Of a stretch of 64,000 bases of DNA, positions 54,553 through 62,991 are shown piece after piece. The position numbers were made by a program, and so were the translations under genes. Source of the DNA: Shimia biformata (GTDB taxonomy: Bacteria > Pseudomonadota > Alphaproteobacteria > Rhodobacterales > Rhodobacteraceae); the NCBI RefSeq assembly GCF_016888515.1, contig NZ_JAFEJK010000001.1:1707475-1771474 (forward strand), in the 5' to 3' direction. The notes beneath the pieces are model-generated. The model was not told where the DNA came from. It ran no database searches and worked only from the letters and a program-made list of their open reading frames with translations. Positions within the stretch are counted from its first letter, which is position 1. Every line of letters begins with the position of its first letter.

Positions 54553-55818
54553 ATGGCGACGAATTCCGGCGGTGACAGCAAGAACACCCTTTACTGCAGC
54601 TTCTGCGGCAAGAGCCAGCACGAGGTTCGCAAGCTGATTGCTGGTCCGACCGTGTTCATCTGCGATGAATGCGTCGAGCTTTGCATGGACATCATCCGCG
54701 AGGAAACCAAGGCCAGCGGCCTGAAATCCGCAGATGGCGTGCCGACCCCGCAGGAAATCTGCAACGTTCTGGACGATTACGTGATCGGGCAGGCACTGGC
54801 CAAGCGGGTGCTGTCGGTGGCGGTCCACAACCACTACAAACGGCTCAACCATTCGCAGAAAGCGGGTGATATCGAGCTGTCGAAATCCAACATCCTGCTG
54901 ATCGGGCCGACGGGTTGCGGCAAGACATTGCTGGCGCAGACGCTGGCGCGGATTCTGGATGTGCCGTTCACCATGGCGGATGCGACCACGCTGACCGAGG
55001 CAGGTTACGTGGGCGAGGATGTCGAGAATATCATCCTGAAACTGTTGCAGGCGTCCGAATACAATGTCGAACGCGCGCAGCGCGGCATCGTCTATATCGA
55101 CGAGGTCGACAAGATCACCCGCAAGTCGGAAAACCCCTCGATCACCCGCGACGTGTCGGGCGAGGGCGTGCAGCAGGCGCTGTTGAAGCTGATGGAAGGC
55201 ACCGTGGCATCGGTGCCGCCGCAGGGCGGTCGCAAACATCCGCAGCAGGAGTTCCTTCAGGTCGACACCACCAATATCCTATTCATCTGCGGCGGCGCAT
55301 TCGCCGGTCTCGACAAGATCATCGCGCAGCGCGGCAAGGGCTCGGCCATGGGCTTTGGCGCCGATGTGCGCGACAATGACGAACGGGGCGTGGGTGAGAT
55401 TTTCAAGGATCTCGAACCCGAAGACCTGCTGCGTTTTGGCCTGATCCCGGAATTCGTCGGCCGTCTGCCGGTTCTGGCAACGCTTGAGGATCTGGACGAA
55501 GATGCGCTGGTCACCATCCTGACCCAGCCCAAGAACGCGCTGGTCAAGCAATACCAGCGCCTGTTCGAACTTGAGGATACCGAACTCAGCTTCACCGACG
55601 ATGCGCTGACCGCCATCGCCAAGCGCGCCATCGAACGCAAGACCGGCGCACGCGGGCTGCGCTCGATCCTCGAGGATATCCTTCTGGACACCATGTTCGA
55701 ACTGCCGGGCATGGACAGCGTCACCAAGGTCGTGGTCAACGAAGAGGCCGTGACCAAGGACGCCGCGCCGCTGATGATCCATGCCGATGCCGAAAAGGAA
55801 CCGGCCACGGCAGGCTAA
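54553..55818 (+). CDS. clpX: ClpX, unfoldase subunit of ClpXP
   Basis: A 421-residue AAA+ unfoldase. The N-terminal zinc finger has four cysteines (YCSFCGKS and [10 protein letters not shown]), Walker A is [17 protein letters not shown], Walker [11 protein letters not shown], and the pore loop [10 protein letters not shown]; the [13 protein letters not shown] segment and the C-terminal [11 protein letters not shown] sensor 2 are intact. It feeds tagged substrates to ClpP. In this group ClpXP also degrades cell-cycle proteins. Confidence 0.97.
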   Translation: MATNSGGDSKNTLYCSFCGKSQHEVRKLIAGPTVFICDECVELCMDIIREETKASGLKSADGVPTPQEICNVLDDYVIGQALAKRVLSVAVHNHYKRLNHSQKAGDIELSKSNILLIGPTGCGKTLLAQTLARILDVPFTMADATTLTEAGYVGEDVENIILKLLQASEYNVERAQRGIVYIDEVDKITRKSENPSITRDVSGEGVQQALLKLMEGTVASVPPQGGRKHPQQEFLQVDTTNILFICGGAFAGLDKIIAQRGKGSAMGFGADVRDNDERGVGEIFKDLEPEDLLRFGLIPEFVGRLPVLATLEDLDEDALVTILTQPKNALVKQYQRLFELEDTELSFTDDALTAIAKRAIERKTGARGLRSILEDILLDTMFELPGMDSVTKVVVNEEAVTKDAAPLMIHADAEKEPATAG

Positions 55819-55828
55819 GGGCCTGACC

Positions 55829-56293
55829 CTAGGCGCAGCACCGGCGCTTTGCTGTTTTCCCGATGTCGGACAGTGTCCCGGCTGCTCTTGCCGCCGGGCG
55901 ACATACGGCCCGTTGCGAAATCAAAGGCACGGTCAGACTGTCCTGAGCCTGCATGACCGCACCGATCTCATAGATCGACAATGCGCGGTTATTGGCGCCG
56001 AATTCGACTTTCATCTCAAGACTGCCCAGGTCCGGCAGCGTGGTCAGGCTGTGCCGGGCGATGGCGCGAAAGCGGCCGACGGTCATGTGGTCGCCGCCGC
56101 GCCCGTCCAGAAGCTGCATCACCGCGCTGCGCCAGGTCGAGACATTTGCACCGCAATCAATCGCCGTGGTGTCGGTCACCCTGAATTCCGTCAGGTGATA
56201 CCCACCGCCGATCGGTTCCCCCATGTTATCGAATACCAGCGGAAGCGCATCGTCGGCCCCGTCCATTTGGGTCAGAAATTCCTCAAGAGTCAT
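55829..56293 (-). CDS. DUF6428 protein, divergent from an ArsR regulator
   Basis: A 154-residue soluble protein: MTLEEFLTQMDGADDALPLV at the start, GYHLTEFRVTDTTAIDCGA in the middle. It resembles DUF6428, a small family often next to ArsR genes. The very end has AKRRCCA, a Cys pair that could touch metal or metalloid. It lacks a signal peptide. The role is unknown. It is divergent from the ArsR-type gene with palindromes in the 78-base spacer, so the two genes are probably repressed together. Confidence 0.75.
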   Translation of the reverse strand: MTLEEFLTQMDGADDALPLVFDNMGEPIGGGYHLTEFRVTDTTAIDCGANVSTWRSAVMQLLDGRGGDHMTVGRFRAIARHSLTTLPDLGSLEMKVEFGANNRALSIYEIGAVMQAQDSLTVPLISQRAVCRPAARAAGTLSDIGKTAKRRCCA

Positions 56294-56308
56294 GGCGCTG
56301 CCTTTACT

Positions 56309-56328
56309 ATTTCAAGAATCGTTGAAAT
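56309..56328. promoter_or_regulatory. Candidate ArsR operator 1
   Basis: ATTTCAAGAATCGTTGAAAT: 7-base arms (ATTTCAA / TTGAAAT) around a 6-base centre, 16 bases upstream of the DUF6428 gene start. The same arms recur in operator 2, 24 bases away, which supports a specific regulator. Confidence 0.75.
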
Positions 56329-56351
56329 ATTGGTAACAACGCATGTGATTA

Positions 56352-56371
56352 ATTTCAAGAGGTCTTGAAAT
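56352..56371. promoter_or_regulatory. Candidate ArsR operator 2, abutting the arsR start
   Basis: ATTTCAAG (56352-56359) and CTTGAAAT (56364-56371) form a perfect 8-base inverted repeat around AGGT. The ATG of the regulator begins at 56372, so the operator includes its ribosome site (AAGAGGT); bound repressor would block its own promoter or, if transcribed, the stem could mask translation. Confidence 0.75.
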
Positions 56372-56695
56372 ATGAAGTCAGAACAGGCCATTGATGCCTT
56401 TGCCGCCCTTGCCAGCCAGACGCGGCTGGATCTGTTGCGTGCGCTGGTGCGGGCCGGACCGGAGGGGCTGCTCGCCGGGGCCGTGGCCGAGGCCATCGGC
56501 GCGACACCCTCGCGCGCGTCCTTTCACCTGAAAACCCTGACCGAGGCCGGTTTGATCACCGCCGAGCGGCAATCGCGTCAGATCATCTATCGCGCCGACT
56601 ATGCCAGGATCGGGGCGCTGATGGCCTTTCTCGTCGAGGATTGCTGCGGCGGCAACGCAACCGTCCGGCAATGTTGCGCGCCGGGCGCCTGCTGA
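56372..56695 (+). CDS. ArsR-family repressor with cysteine-rich C-terminus
   Basis: A 107-residue winged-helix protein: AFAALASQTRLDLLRALVRA (helix 1-2) and AEAIGATPSRASFHLKTLTEAG (recognition helix). The C-terminus has FLVEDCCGGNATVRQCCAPGAC, quoted here in part as EDCCGG and QCCAPGAC: five cysteines, typical of type II arsenite/antimonite sensors. It likely regulates itself and the DUF6428 gene through the two palindromes. No arsenate reductase or efflux gene is adjacent. Confidence 0.88.
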   Translation: MKSEQAIDAFAALASQTRLDLLRALVRAGPEGLLAGAVAEAIGATPSRASFHLKTLTEAGLITAERQSRQIIYRADYARIGALMAFLVEDCCGGNATVRQCCAPGAC

Positions 56696-56733
56696 GGCTT
56701 GCACGGATCCCGGTTCGGGACTAATGGACCGAC

Positions 56734-57114
56734 ATGGATATCAAACACATTTCAACCGGTTCCCCCTTCGAAGAAACCATCGGCTATTCGCGCGCGGTTG
56801 TGGCCGATGGCTGGGTCTTCGTTGCCGGGACAACGGGCTATGATTATGCTACCATGTCGATGCCCGAAGCGGTCGAGGATCAGTGCCGGAACGCGCTGGC
56901 CACGATCGGCAAGGCGCTGGAACAGGCGGGATCGGGACTCGATCACGTGGTTCGGGTGAATTACATCCTGCCCGACAAGGCCGACTGGCCCGCCTGCTGG
57001 CCGGTCACATCGCAGGTCTTTGCCAAGGCGAAACCGGCGGCGACCATGATCGTGGCCGGGCTGCAGGAATCGGAAATGAAGATCGAGATCGAGGTCACCG
57101 CGCGGCTGCCGTAA
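56734..57114 (+). CDS. RidA-family paralog lacking the deaminase arginine
   Basis: A 126-residue YjgF/YER057c/UK114 protein: GYSRAVVADGWVFVAGTTGY, DHVVRVNYILPDKADWPACW and the last strand KIEIEVTARLP. Archetypal RidA has Arg105 in a PAR(S/T) motif for imine hydrolysis; the equivalent here reads KPAATMIV, with Ala instead of Arg, so standard 2-aminoacrylate deaminase activity is doubtful. It probably belongs to another Rid subgroup of unknown function. It follows the ArsR-type gene by 38 bases in the same direction. Confidence 0.85.
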   Translation: MDIKHISTGSPFEETIGYSRAVVADGWVFVAGTTGYDYATMSMPEAVEDQCRNALATIGKALEQAGSGLDHVVRVNYILPDKADWPACWPVTSQVFAKAKPAATMIVAGLQESEMKIEIEVTARLP

Positions 57115-57214
57115 CCCAGACCCGGATTTCCGGGGCGGTGCCGGTCATTTCATCTTGTCTCGCGGCCCGGGCCGCGTCTAGCCTGACCAGGAGGTTGGTC
57201 AAAGGCGTGTAGAT

Positions 57215-58153
57215 ATGAAACCTGTCATCGTTTTGGTTCTGTCTGTCCTGACGGTCCTTGGACCCGTCAGAGCATCGGCGCAGGAAGAACGCGAAATCCC
57301 GATTCCGGGCAGCGACGATGCGATCATCCGGGCCGACATCGTCTTTACGACGACCAGTGACGAAGATGTCGACAAGATGATCGCAGGGGCCGAGCCCCTT
57401 CCGATGCCGCAGCTTCCCCCGTTCACCGAAGATGAGCAGCCACCCGTTGACCCGAACGGCCCGGTTTACGGAGAGCCCCTGTTCGGCGATCCGTCCCTGA
57501 CCGGGGGGATCGCGACGCTGGTGCCGCGCAGTGAACGGTTCCGGGCGCCGGCGGCTTCGGTCGGCAAGCTTTTCTTCAAGCTCAACGGCAAGGATTACGT
57601 GTGTTCGGCGCAGCTTGTCGGCAATTTTGATGTCGTGGTGACGGCCGGGCATTGCGTCTATGACAACCGGGTGGCTGCAACCGATATCTATTTCGCGCCG
57701 CTTTACCCCATTCCTGGCATCGGCCGGTATCAGGCTGTCGCGGCCTATACGTCGCTGTTCTGGCGGGCCTATCGGAACTTTGAGCATGACTATGCGGTGA
57801 TCAAGCTGAAATACCCCGTCCTGCATGGCATGTCGGCGCTTGGGTTCATCGCCCGACCCAACTTTCGCCATTTTGAATGGACCGCCTATGGCTACCCCGC
57901 CGAGGGGCGTTTCGATGGCCAAAGCCTGTTCCATGTCGCCGGGTCGGGCCCGATTCTGGACCGCCTGCCATTTGTGAAGATGGCAAGTGACATGACCCGC
58001 GGTTCCAGCGGCGGTGGCTGGATCAACAACAACCGGGTTGTCGGCGTGAACTCGCATACCCGTGACGGCGTGCCCAATACCGTCTATAGCGCCTATCTTG
58101 GCACCGGGTTCTGCATAGCGCTGCGCGATGCGGCCGGTCTTTGCAATCCCTGA
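57215..58153 (+). CDS. Secreted trypsin-like serine protease
   Basis: A 312-residue protein with a signal peptide ([20 protein letters not shown]), an acidic Pro-rich propeptide-like part to about residue 110, then a chymotrypsin-fold domain. The triad is His146 ([10 protein letters not shown]), Asp192 (EHDYAVIKL) and Ser265 (RGSSGGGW). It resembles V8/glutamyl endopeptidase-like secreted proteases of family S1. Cysteines near both ends (YVCSAQL, AGHCVYD, FCIALRD) may form disulfides. The substrate is unknown. It is monocistronic. Confidence 0.88.
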   Translation: MKPVIVLVLSVLTVLGPVRASAQEEREIPIPGSDDAIIRADIVFTTTSDEDVDKMIAGAEPLPMPQLPPFTEDEQPPVDPNGPVYGEPLFGDPSLTGGIATLVPRSERFRAPAASVGKLFFKLNGKDYVCSAQLVGNFDVVVTAGHCVYDNRVAATDIYFAPLYPIPGIGRYQAVAAYTSLFWRAYRNFEHDYAVIKLKYPVLHGMSALGFIARPNFRHFEWTAYGYPAEGRFDGQSLFHVAGSGPILDRLPFVKMASDMTRGSSGGGWINNNRVVGVNSHTRDGVPNTVYSAYLGTGFCIALRDAAGLCNP

Positions 58154-58302
58154 GCATCGCGCGCACATCCCTGGATGAAACCCCCGATCAATCCCATGGG
58201 GCGTTCTGCGCGCAAGGTCGCAGGCATGCGTTTCGGTCGCTGCGCCCACTGGACCTTTGCCCGCGATTGGTCCATATGAATAGTCAAATCTTGGAGGCGT
58301 TC

Positions 58303-58686
58303 ATGAGCGTTGGCAGCTTTATCAACCGAATCTTCAGCTGGTGGAACGACCAGACCTTTGGCACCCAGCTTTATACCTGGCGCAGGGGGGTGAAAGTTGG
58401 TGAGGACGAGCAGGGCAATGTCTTCTACCGCACCAAGGACGACAAGAAGCGCTGGGTCATCTACAACGGCGAGGTCGAGGCCAGCCGCATCGGGGCGGAC
58501 TGGCATGGCTGGCTGCACCGCACGCTGAAAGAGCCGCCGACCGAAAAACCGCTTGAGCATAAACCCTGGGAGCAGCCGCACCAGGAAAACCTGACCGGCA
58601 CCGCCATGGCCTATGCGCCGGCGGGGTCGTTGCGCCAGCCGGTTCCGGCTGACCGCCGCGACTACGAGGCCTGGTCGCCCGAATAA
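58303..58686 (+). CDS. NDUFA12-like accessory subunit of complex I
   Basis: A 127-residue protein of the NDUFA12/B17.2 family: [40 protein letters not shown] and the final [18 protein letters not shown] are diagnostic. It is one of the supernumerary NADH dehydrogenase subunits shared by alphaproteobacteria and mitochondria and sits on the matrix/cytosolic arm. The nuo operon is not here; genes for this subunit are usually apart. ATG 58303 follows TTGGAGG (58291-58297). mlaD starts 17 bases after it. Confidence 0.94.
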   Translation: MSVGSFINRIFSWWNDQTFGTQLYTWRRGVKVGEDEQGNVFYRTKDDKKRWVIYNGEVEASRIGADWHGWLHRTLKEPPTEKPLEHKPWEQPHQENLTGTAMAYAPAGSLRQPVPADRRDYEAWSPE

Positions 58687-58703
58687 TCGGGAGGGCACGC
58701 GCG

Positions 58704-59153
58704 ATGTCCGCAGCACGTACAGAAATTGCAGTCGGGGCCGGGGTTCTCGCCATTGCGGTGGGGTTCATGGTCTATGTCAGCCAGGTTTCGGGGTTCGGCA
58801 CGTCGTCGGCGGGCTATCCGCTGACCGCGTCCTTCCGCTCAATCGACGGGATTTCGGTTGGAACGGATGTACGTCTGGCGGGCGTCAAGGTTGGTACGGT
58901 GACGAAAATCGACCTGAACCCGCAAACCTTCCGTGCGGACACCGAATTCACCGTTCTGAACGGCATAGACCTGCCCGATGACACGGCTGCCGTGATCTCG
59001 TCCGAGGGGCTTCTGGGCGGCAATTTTGTCGAGTTGCTGCCGGGCGGATCGCCCTTCAACCTCGATCCCGGTGCCGAGGTCGAGGACACCCAAGGCTCTG
59101 TCAGCCTGATCTCGCTTCTGTTGAAATTCGTTTCGGGAAGTGACGAGTCATGA
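58704..59153 (+). CDS. mlaD: MlaD-family phospholipid-transport protein
   Basis: A 149-residue protein with an N-terminal membrane anchor (EIAVGAGVLAIAVGFMVYVS) and a single MCE domain (SFRSIDGISVGTDVRLAGVK, ISSEGLLGGNFVELLPGG). MlaD forms the hexameric periplasmic ring of the Mla lipid transporter. The other components (MlaE, MlaF) are not nearby, so it must join partners encoded elsewhere. It overlaps the DUF2155 gene by four bases. Confidence 0.93.
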   Translation: MSAARTEIAVGAGVLAIAVGFMVYVSQVSGFGTSSAGYPLTASFRSIDGISVGTDVRLAGVKVGTVTKIDLNPQTFRADTEFTVLNGIDLPDDTAAVISSEGLLGGNFVELLPGGSPFNLDPGAEVEDTQGSVSLISLLLKFVSGSDES

Positions 59154-59644
59154 TGCGCGCCCTGATCTTGTCTCTGGGCCTGCTGGCGCTTCCGGCGACC
59201 GCGCAGACCATCATCATCGAGACCCTGGATGACGAACCGTCGCTGGATTACCTGCGCGAGGACAACGGTGTTTTCCTGCGCACCTACAGCAACGACATCG
59301 TGCGCGAAACCGTGACCGAGGCCGTGCCGGGGCAGGGGGCAATCCTGCGCGGGCTGGACAAGCTGACCGGGGAAGTGGCTGATATCGAACTGGAAAACGG
59401 CGTTTCCGGCCGGTTCGGAGAACTGCGGATCGACCTTGCCCAGTGCCGTCACCCCGAAGACAACGCCGCGGGCGAGGCTTATGCGTTCCTTTCGGTTTAC
59501 GAAGAACGCAAGTCGGACGCGCCCGTCTTCCAGGGCTGGATGATCGCCTCAAGCCCGGCGCTGAGCGCAATGGACCATGCCCGCTATGACGTCTGGGTGT
59601 TGCGCTGCAAGACCTCTGCCGCCGAGGGCAGCGCCTCAGAGTAA
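59150..59644 (+). CDS. Secreted DUF2155 protein
   Basis: A 164-residue protein with a signal peptide ([20 protein letters not shown]). [34 protein letters not shown] and [20 protein letters not shown] match DUF2155, a periplasmic family of alphaproteobacteria often next to mlaD and aat. Cys pairs (QCRHP and LRCKT) may be linked. Function unknown. The start overlaps mlaD (ATGA); its last 61 bases overlap the end of aat on the other strand. Confidence 0.88.
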   Translation: MMRALILSLGLLALPATAQTIIIETLDDEPSLDYLREDNGVFLRTYSNDIVRETVTEAVPGQGAILRGLDKLTGEVADIELENGVSGRFGELRIDLAQCRHPEDNAAGEAYAFLSVYEERKSDAPVFQGWMIASSPALSAMDHARYDVWVLRCKTSAAEGSASE

Positions 59645-60219
59645 ATGTCGGCCCGCTGCCGCAGCGCCTGTTCCAGCTGCGCGTGATAGTCGTCCCGCGT
59701 GATCTCGACCGCGCCCAGACTAAGCAGGTGCGGCGTGGTGAACTGGGTGTCAAACAGGGTGAAACCACAGCGCGACAGGTGGGTGACCAGATAGGCCAGC
59801 GCCAGTTTCGACGCATCCGTCCGGCGCGAAAACATGCTTTCGCCAAAGAACGCGGACCCCAGCGTCACGCCATAGACCCCGCCGACCAGAAGGTCGTCCA
59901 TCCAGATTTCCAGTGAATGCGCCGCGCCGCGGTGGTGCAGCGCCTGATAGAGATCGCGGATCGTGTCGTTGATCCATGTCTCGGCACGGTCGGCGCAGCC
60001 ATCGACCACCCCGGCAAAATCGCCGTCCAGCGTGACCGCATAGCCGCCCCGTCGGATGCGGCGGCGCAGGGAGCGGGACAGGTGAAACCCATCCAGCGGA
60101 AAGACCCCACGCATGCGCGGATCGACCCAGAAAATCTCTGGGTCGTCGCGGTGTTCAGACATCGGGAAAATGCCCATGCCATAGGCGCGCAGCAGGATCT
60201 CGGGCGTAAGCTCGGACAT
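59584..60219 (-). CDS. aat: Leucyl/phenylalanyl-tRNA--protein transferase
   Basis: A 211-residue transferase that adds Leu or Phe from tRNA to proteins with N-terminal Arg or Lys, marking them for ClpAP (N-degron pathway). [60 protein letters not shown] and [17 protein letters not shown] are diagnostic. Its 3' end runs 61 bases into the convergent DUF2155 gene. It follows accC by 17 bases and may be read from the acc promoter. Confidence 0.95.
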   Translation of the reverse strand: MSELTPEILLRAYGMGIFPMSEHRDDPEIFWVDPRMRGVFPLDGFHLSRSLRRRIRRGGYAVTLDGDFAGVVDGCADRAETWINDTIRDLYQALHHRGAAHSLEIWMDDLLVGGVYGVTLGSAFFGESMFSRRTDASKLALAYLVTHLSRCGFTLFDTQFTTPHLLSLGAVEITRDDYHAQLEQALRQRADIYSEALPSAAEVLQRNTQTS

Positions 60220-60236
60220 GCGGCGCGCCTATGTCA

Positions 60237-61589
60237 TCAATCAGCGGACAGGTTCTGTTCCAGCCAGTGTTCCAGCCAGTGGATATTGTAATCCCCGCTT
60301 TGCACGGCAGGCTCTGCCAGAAGCGCATGGAACAGCGGGATCGTGGTGTCGATCCCGTCAACGATCAACTCTCCCAGTGCCCGGTTCAGACGCGCCAGCG
60401 CCTCGGGCCGGTCGCGGCCATGCACGATCAGCTTGCCAATCAGCGAATCGTAATAGGGCGGGATCGAATAGCCGTCATAAAGCGCCGAATCCATGCGCAC
60501 GCCCAGGCCGCCCGGCGCGTGATACTGGGTGATCTTGCCGGGGCAGGGCGAGAAATTCGGCAGCTTCTCGGCGTTGATGCGCACCTCGATCGCGTGGCCG
60601 TTGATCGCCAGGTCATCCTGACCGAAGGACATCGGCAGCCCGGCCGCGACGCGGATCTGTTCGCGCACCAGGTCGACGCCGAAAATCGCTTCGGTGACAG
60701 GGTGTTCCACCTGCAGACGGGTGTTCATCTCGATGAAATAGAACTCACCCTTTTCATAGAGGAACTCGATCGTGCCGGCACCGATATAGTTGATCTTGGC
60801 GACCGCATCGGCGCAGATCTTGCCGATGGCGGCGCGTTCCTCGGGGGTGATGCAGGGGCCGGGGGCCTCTTCGAACACCTTCTGGTGACGGCGCTGAAGC
60901 GAACAGTCGCGTTCGCCCAGGTGCACCGCGTTGCCCTTGCCATCGCCAAAGACCTGAATCTCGATATGGCGCGGCGTGGTGAGGTATTTCTCGATATAGA
61001 CCTCATCGTTGCCGAAGGCGGCCTTGCCCTCGGCCCGCGCGGTGCGGAAGGCCTTTTCCATCTCGGCTTCGGACTTGGCAACCTTCATGCCGCGCCCGCC
61101 ACCGCCGGCGGTGGCCTTGATGATGACCGGATAGCCGAACTCGGCCCCGATGGCCTTGGCCGCGTCCAGATCAGGCACACCACCCGCCGAACCGGGCACA
61201 CAGGGCACGCCCAGTTTGATCATCGTATCCTTGGCGGTGATCTTGTCACCCATGATGCGGATATGCTCAGCGGTGGGCCCGATGAAGGTGATGTCGTGGT
61301 CTTCGACCATCTGCACGAAATTGGCGTTCTCGCTCAGGAAACCATAGCCGGGATGGATTGCCTGCGCGCCGGTGATCTCACAGGCCGAAATGATCGACGC
61401 CATATTGAGATAGCTTTGCGTGCCGGACGGCGGGCCGATACAGACCGCTTCATCCGCCATGCGCACATGCATCGCGTCCGCATCCGCCGTGGAATGGACC
61501 GCGACGGATTGGATGCCCATCTCGCGGCAGGCGCGGATCACGCGCAGGGCGATTTCGCCCCGGTTTGCGATCAGAATCTTGTCAAACAT
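60237..61589 (-). CDS. accC: Acetyl-CoA carboxylase, biotin carboxylase subunit
   Basis: A 450-residue ATP-grasp enzyme that carboxylates the biotin on AccB, the first step of fatty acid synthesis. Visible: [20 protein letters not shown], the glycine-rich loop [33 protein letters not shown] and [18 protein letters not shown]. It is similar to the first 450 residues of PccA encoded at 30224 but separate. It follows accB by nine bases and precedes aat. Confidence 0.97.
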   Translation of the reverse strand: MFDKILIANRGEIALRVIRACREMGIQSVAVHSTADADAMHVRMADEAVCIGPPSGTQSYLNMASIISACEITGAQAIHPGYGFLSENANFVQMVEDHDITFIGPTAEHIRIMGDKITAKDTMIKLGVPCVPGSAGGVPDLDAAKAIGAEFGYPVIIKATAGGGGRGMKVAKSEAEMEKAFRTARAEGKAAFGNDEVYIEKYLTTPRHIEIQVFGDGKGNAVHLGERDCSLQRRHQKVFEEAPGPCITPEERAAIGKICADAVAKINYIGAGTIEFLYEKGEFYFIEMNTRLQVEHPVTEAIFGVDLVREQIRVAAGLPMSFGQDDLAINGHAIEVRINAEKLPNFSPCPGKITQYHAPGGLGVRMDSALYDGYSIPPYYDSLIGKLIVHGRDRPEALARLNRALGELIVDGIDTTIPLFHALLAEPAVQSGDYNIHWLEHWLEQNLSAD

Positions 61590-61598
61590 GTCAGTGCC

Positions 61599-62102
61599 TT
61601 ACTCAAGGATGACCAGCGGTGCGCCATATTCGACCGAGTCGCCATCATCCACCAGGATGCGCTTTACGGTGCCGGCTTTCGGGGCCGAGATATGGTTCAT
61701 GGTCTTCATCGCCTCGACGATCAGAAGCGTGTCGCCCTCGGCAACCTGCGCCCCGACCGAGATGAAGGACGGCGCGCCGGGTTCGGGCTGCAGATAGACC
61801 GTGCCCACCATGGGCGAGGTCACGGCACCGGGATGGCTGGCCGGATCGTCGGATGCGGCAGCCGGGGCTGCGGCAGGCGCGGCGGCGGCCGGAGCGGGCG
61901 CAGCGGCGGCGGGTGCGGCCACGGCAACCGGTGCGGCAGCGGGGGCTGCGACGGCGGCGGTCTGGCGGCTGACACGCACGTTCAGGCTGTCATCTTCACC
62001 ATAGTCGCGCATCACCTCGACCTCGGTCAGGTCGTTGTCGCGCAGAATTTCTGCAAGCGCCTGGATAAAGGCGACGTCGGCTTCGTGGTTTTTCTTGCTC
62101 AT
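61599..62102 (-). CDS. accB: Biotin carboxyl carrier protein of acetyl-CoA carboxylase
   Basis: A 167-residue carrier. The N-terminal helix region ([20 protein letters not shown]) is followed by an Ala/Pro linker (about residues 50-85) and the biotinyl domain: [20 protein letters not shown] with the biotinylated Lys133 in [10 protein letters not shown] thumb loop between the two halves is seen, as in type I BCCP. First gene of accB-accC. The Ala-rich linker produces long open shadow frames on the opposite strand. Confidence 0.96.
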   Translation of the reverse strand: MSKKNHEADVAFIQALAEILRDNDLTEVEVMRDYGEDDSLNVRVSRQTAAVAAPAAAPVAVAAPAAAAPAPAAAAPAAAPAAASDDPASHPGAVTSPMVGTVYLQPEPGAPSFISVGAQVAEGDTLLIVEAMKTMNHISAPKAGTVKRILVDDGDSVEYGAPLVILE

Positions 62103-62229
62103 GCTTCTTTTGTCCTCTGCTGCGCTTTCGCGGCGCTGGATCGTTGTTTCCCCTGCGTCGCGTTATATGTGAAAGCCGTGGCAGTGAAAAGCAGTGGATT
62201 GCAGTCCCGCGCGGGGCAAAAACGACCGC

Positions 62230-62772
62230 TCACAGCGGCATGCCCGACAGTTTCGCCACCAGTTCCGCCAGCTTGCGCGCCCCGAATTTCTTGAGCAACC
62301 GCGCGCGGTATTCCTCGACCGTGCGATAGGACAGCCCCATCTCGCGGGCCACTTCCTTTGAGGTCAGGCCCCGGCACGTCAGGATCGCCACCTCGCGTTC
62401 GCGCTGGGTCAGGGCCACCACGGGGCGTTCCTCGGACAGGTCGGCAAAGGACCAGATCGACCGCTGGAACGGGTTTTGCGGGCTGGTCGACTGACCCCGC
62501 ACCCGGCACCAGAACAAATCCCCGTCGCGCCGGCGCATGACCCGTTCGTCATGGTGCCGGCCGGTTTCGCGCATGCGGGCATAGACACGGGCGCCGATGG
62601 TCTGGAAATCCTCTTCCGAGGCATAAAACGCCGCGATCGGTTCACCTTCGATCGCGGCGACCGTGTCGCGGAACATCTCGGCAAAGGCGCGGTTGCAGCG
62701 GATGATCTGGCGATTTTCCAGAACGGCAAGCCCGATGGGGGCATTGTCAAAAGCGTCGGCAATGATGTCCAT
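62230..62772 (-). CDS. PAS-LuxR two-domain transcription regulator
   Basis: A 180-residue regulator. Residues about 5-110 form a PAS domain (NAPIGLAVLENRQIIRCNRA, RRRDGDLFWCRVRGQS) and 120-175 a LuxR-type helix-turn-helix (LTQREREVAILTCRGLTSKE, EMGLSYRTVEEYRARLLKKF). The single domain order without receiver or autoinducer domain suggests a sensor of an internal ligand or redox state through PAS. It lies upstream of accB on the same strand (127-base spacer). The target genes are unknown. Confidence 0.88.
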   Translation of the reverse strand: MDIIADAFDNAPIGLAVLENRQIIRCNRAFAEMFRDTVAAIEGEPIAAFYASEEDFQTIGARVYARMRETGRHHDERVMRRRDGDLFWCRVRGQSTSPQNPFQRSIWSFADLSEERPVVALTQREREVAILTCRGLTSKEVAREMGLSYRTVEEYRARLLKKFGARKLAELVAKLSGMPL

Positions 62773-62889
62773 GGGCCGGACAATGCCGCGAAGGGGCGCG
62801 GGGTTTCAAGAAGATACGTAGCCGCACGACCGTGCCTTGCGGCCCGTGACCCGCTTCGATGGAACCCGGCTGTCATGCAAGAGGGGGCA

Positions 62890-62991
62890 ATGACGGATCT
62901 CACGGGCAAGACGGCGGTGGTGACGGGGGCAGTGCAGGGCATCACGCTCGCGATTGCGCATGGTCTGACACGGCACGCTATCTTGTCCTAA
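62890..62991 (+). pseudogene. 5' remnant of a short-chain dehydrogenase/reductase
   Basis: An open frame of 33 codons begins MTDLTGKTAVVTGAVQGITL, the first strand and glycine-rich turn (TGXXXGI) of an SDR such as 3-hydroxybutyrate dehydrogenase, and stops at 62991. The catalytic Ser-Tyr-Lys part (about 200 residues) is missing, and the conserved GIG reads GIT. The sequence breaks right at the end of the TPR gene on the other strand (62988), which suggests a recombination joint. GAGGGGG precedes the ATG. Confidence 0.65.

Noticed and set aside
60231-62294. 687-residue forward frame across accC-accB
   Set aside because: Antisense to two certain genes; it shows only low-complexity Gly/Ala stretches opposite the AccB linker.
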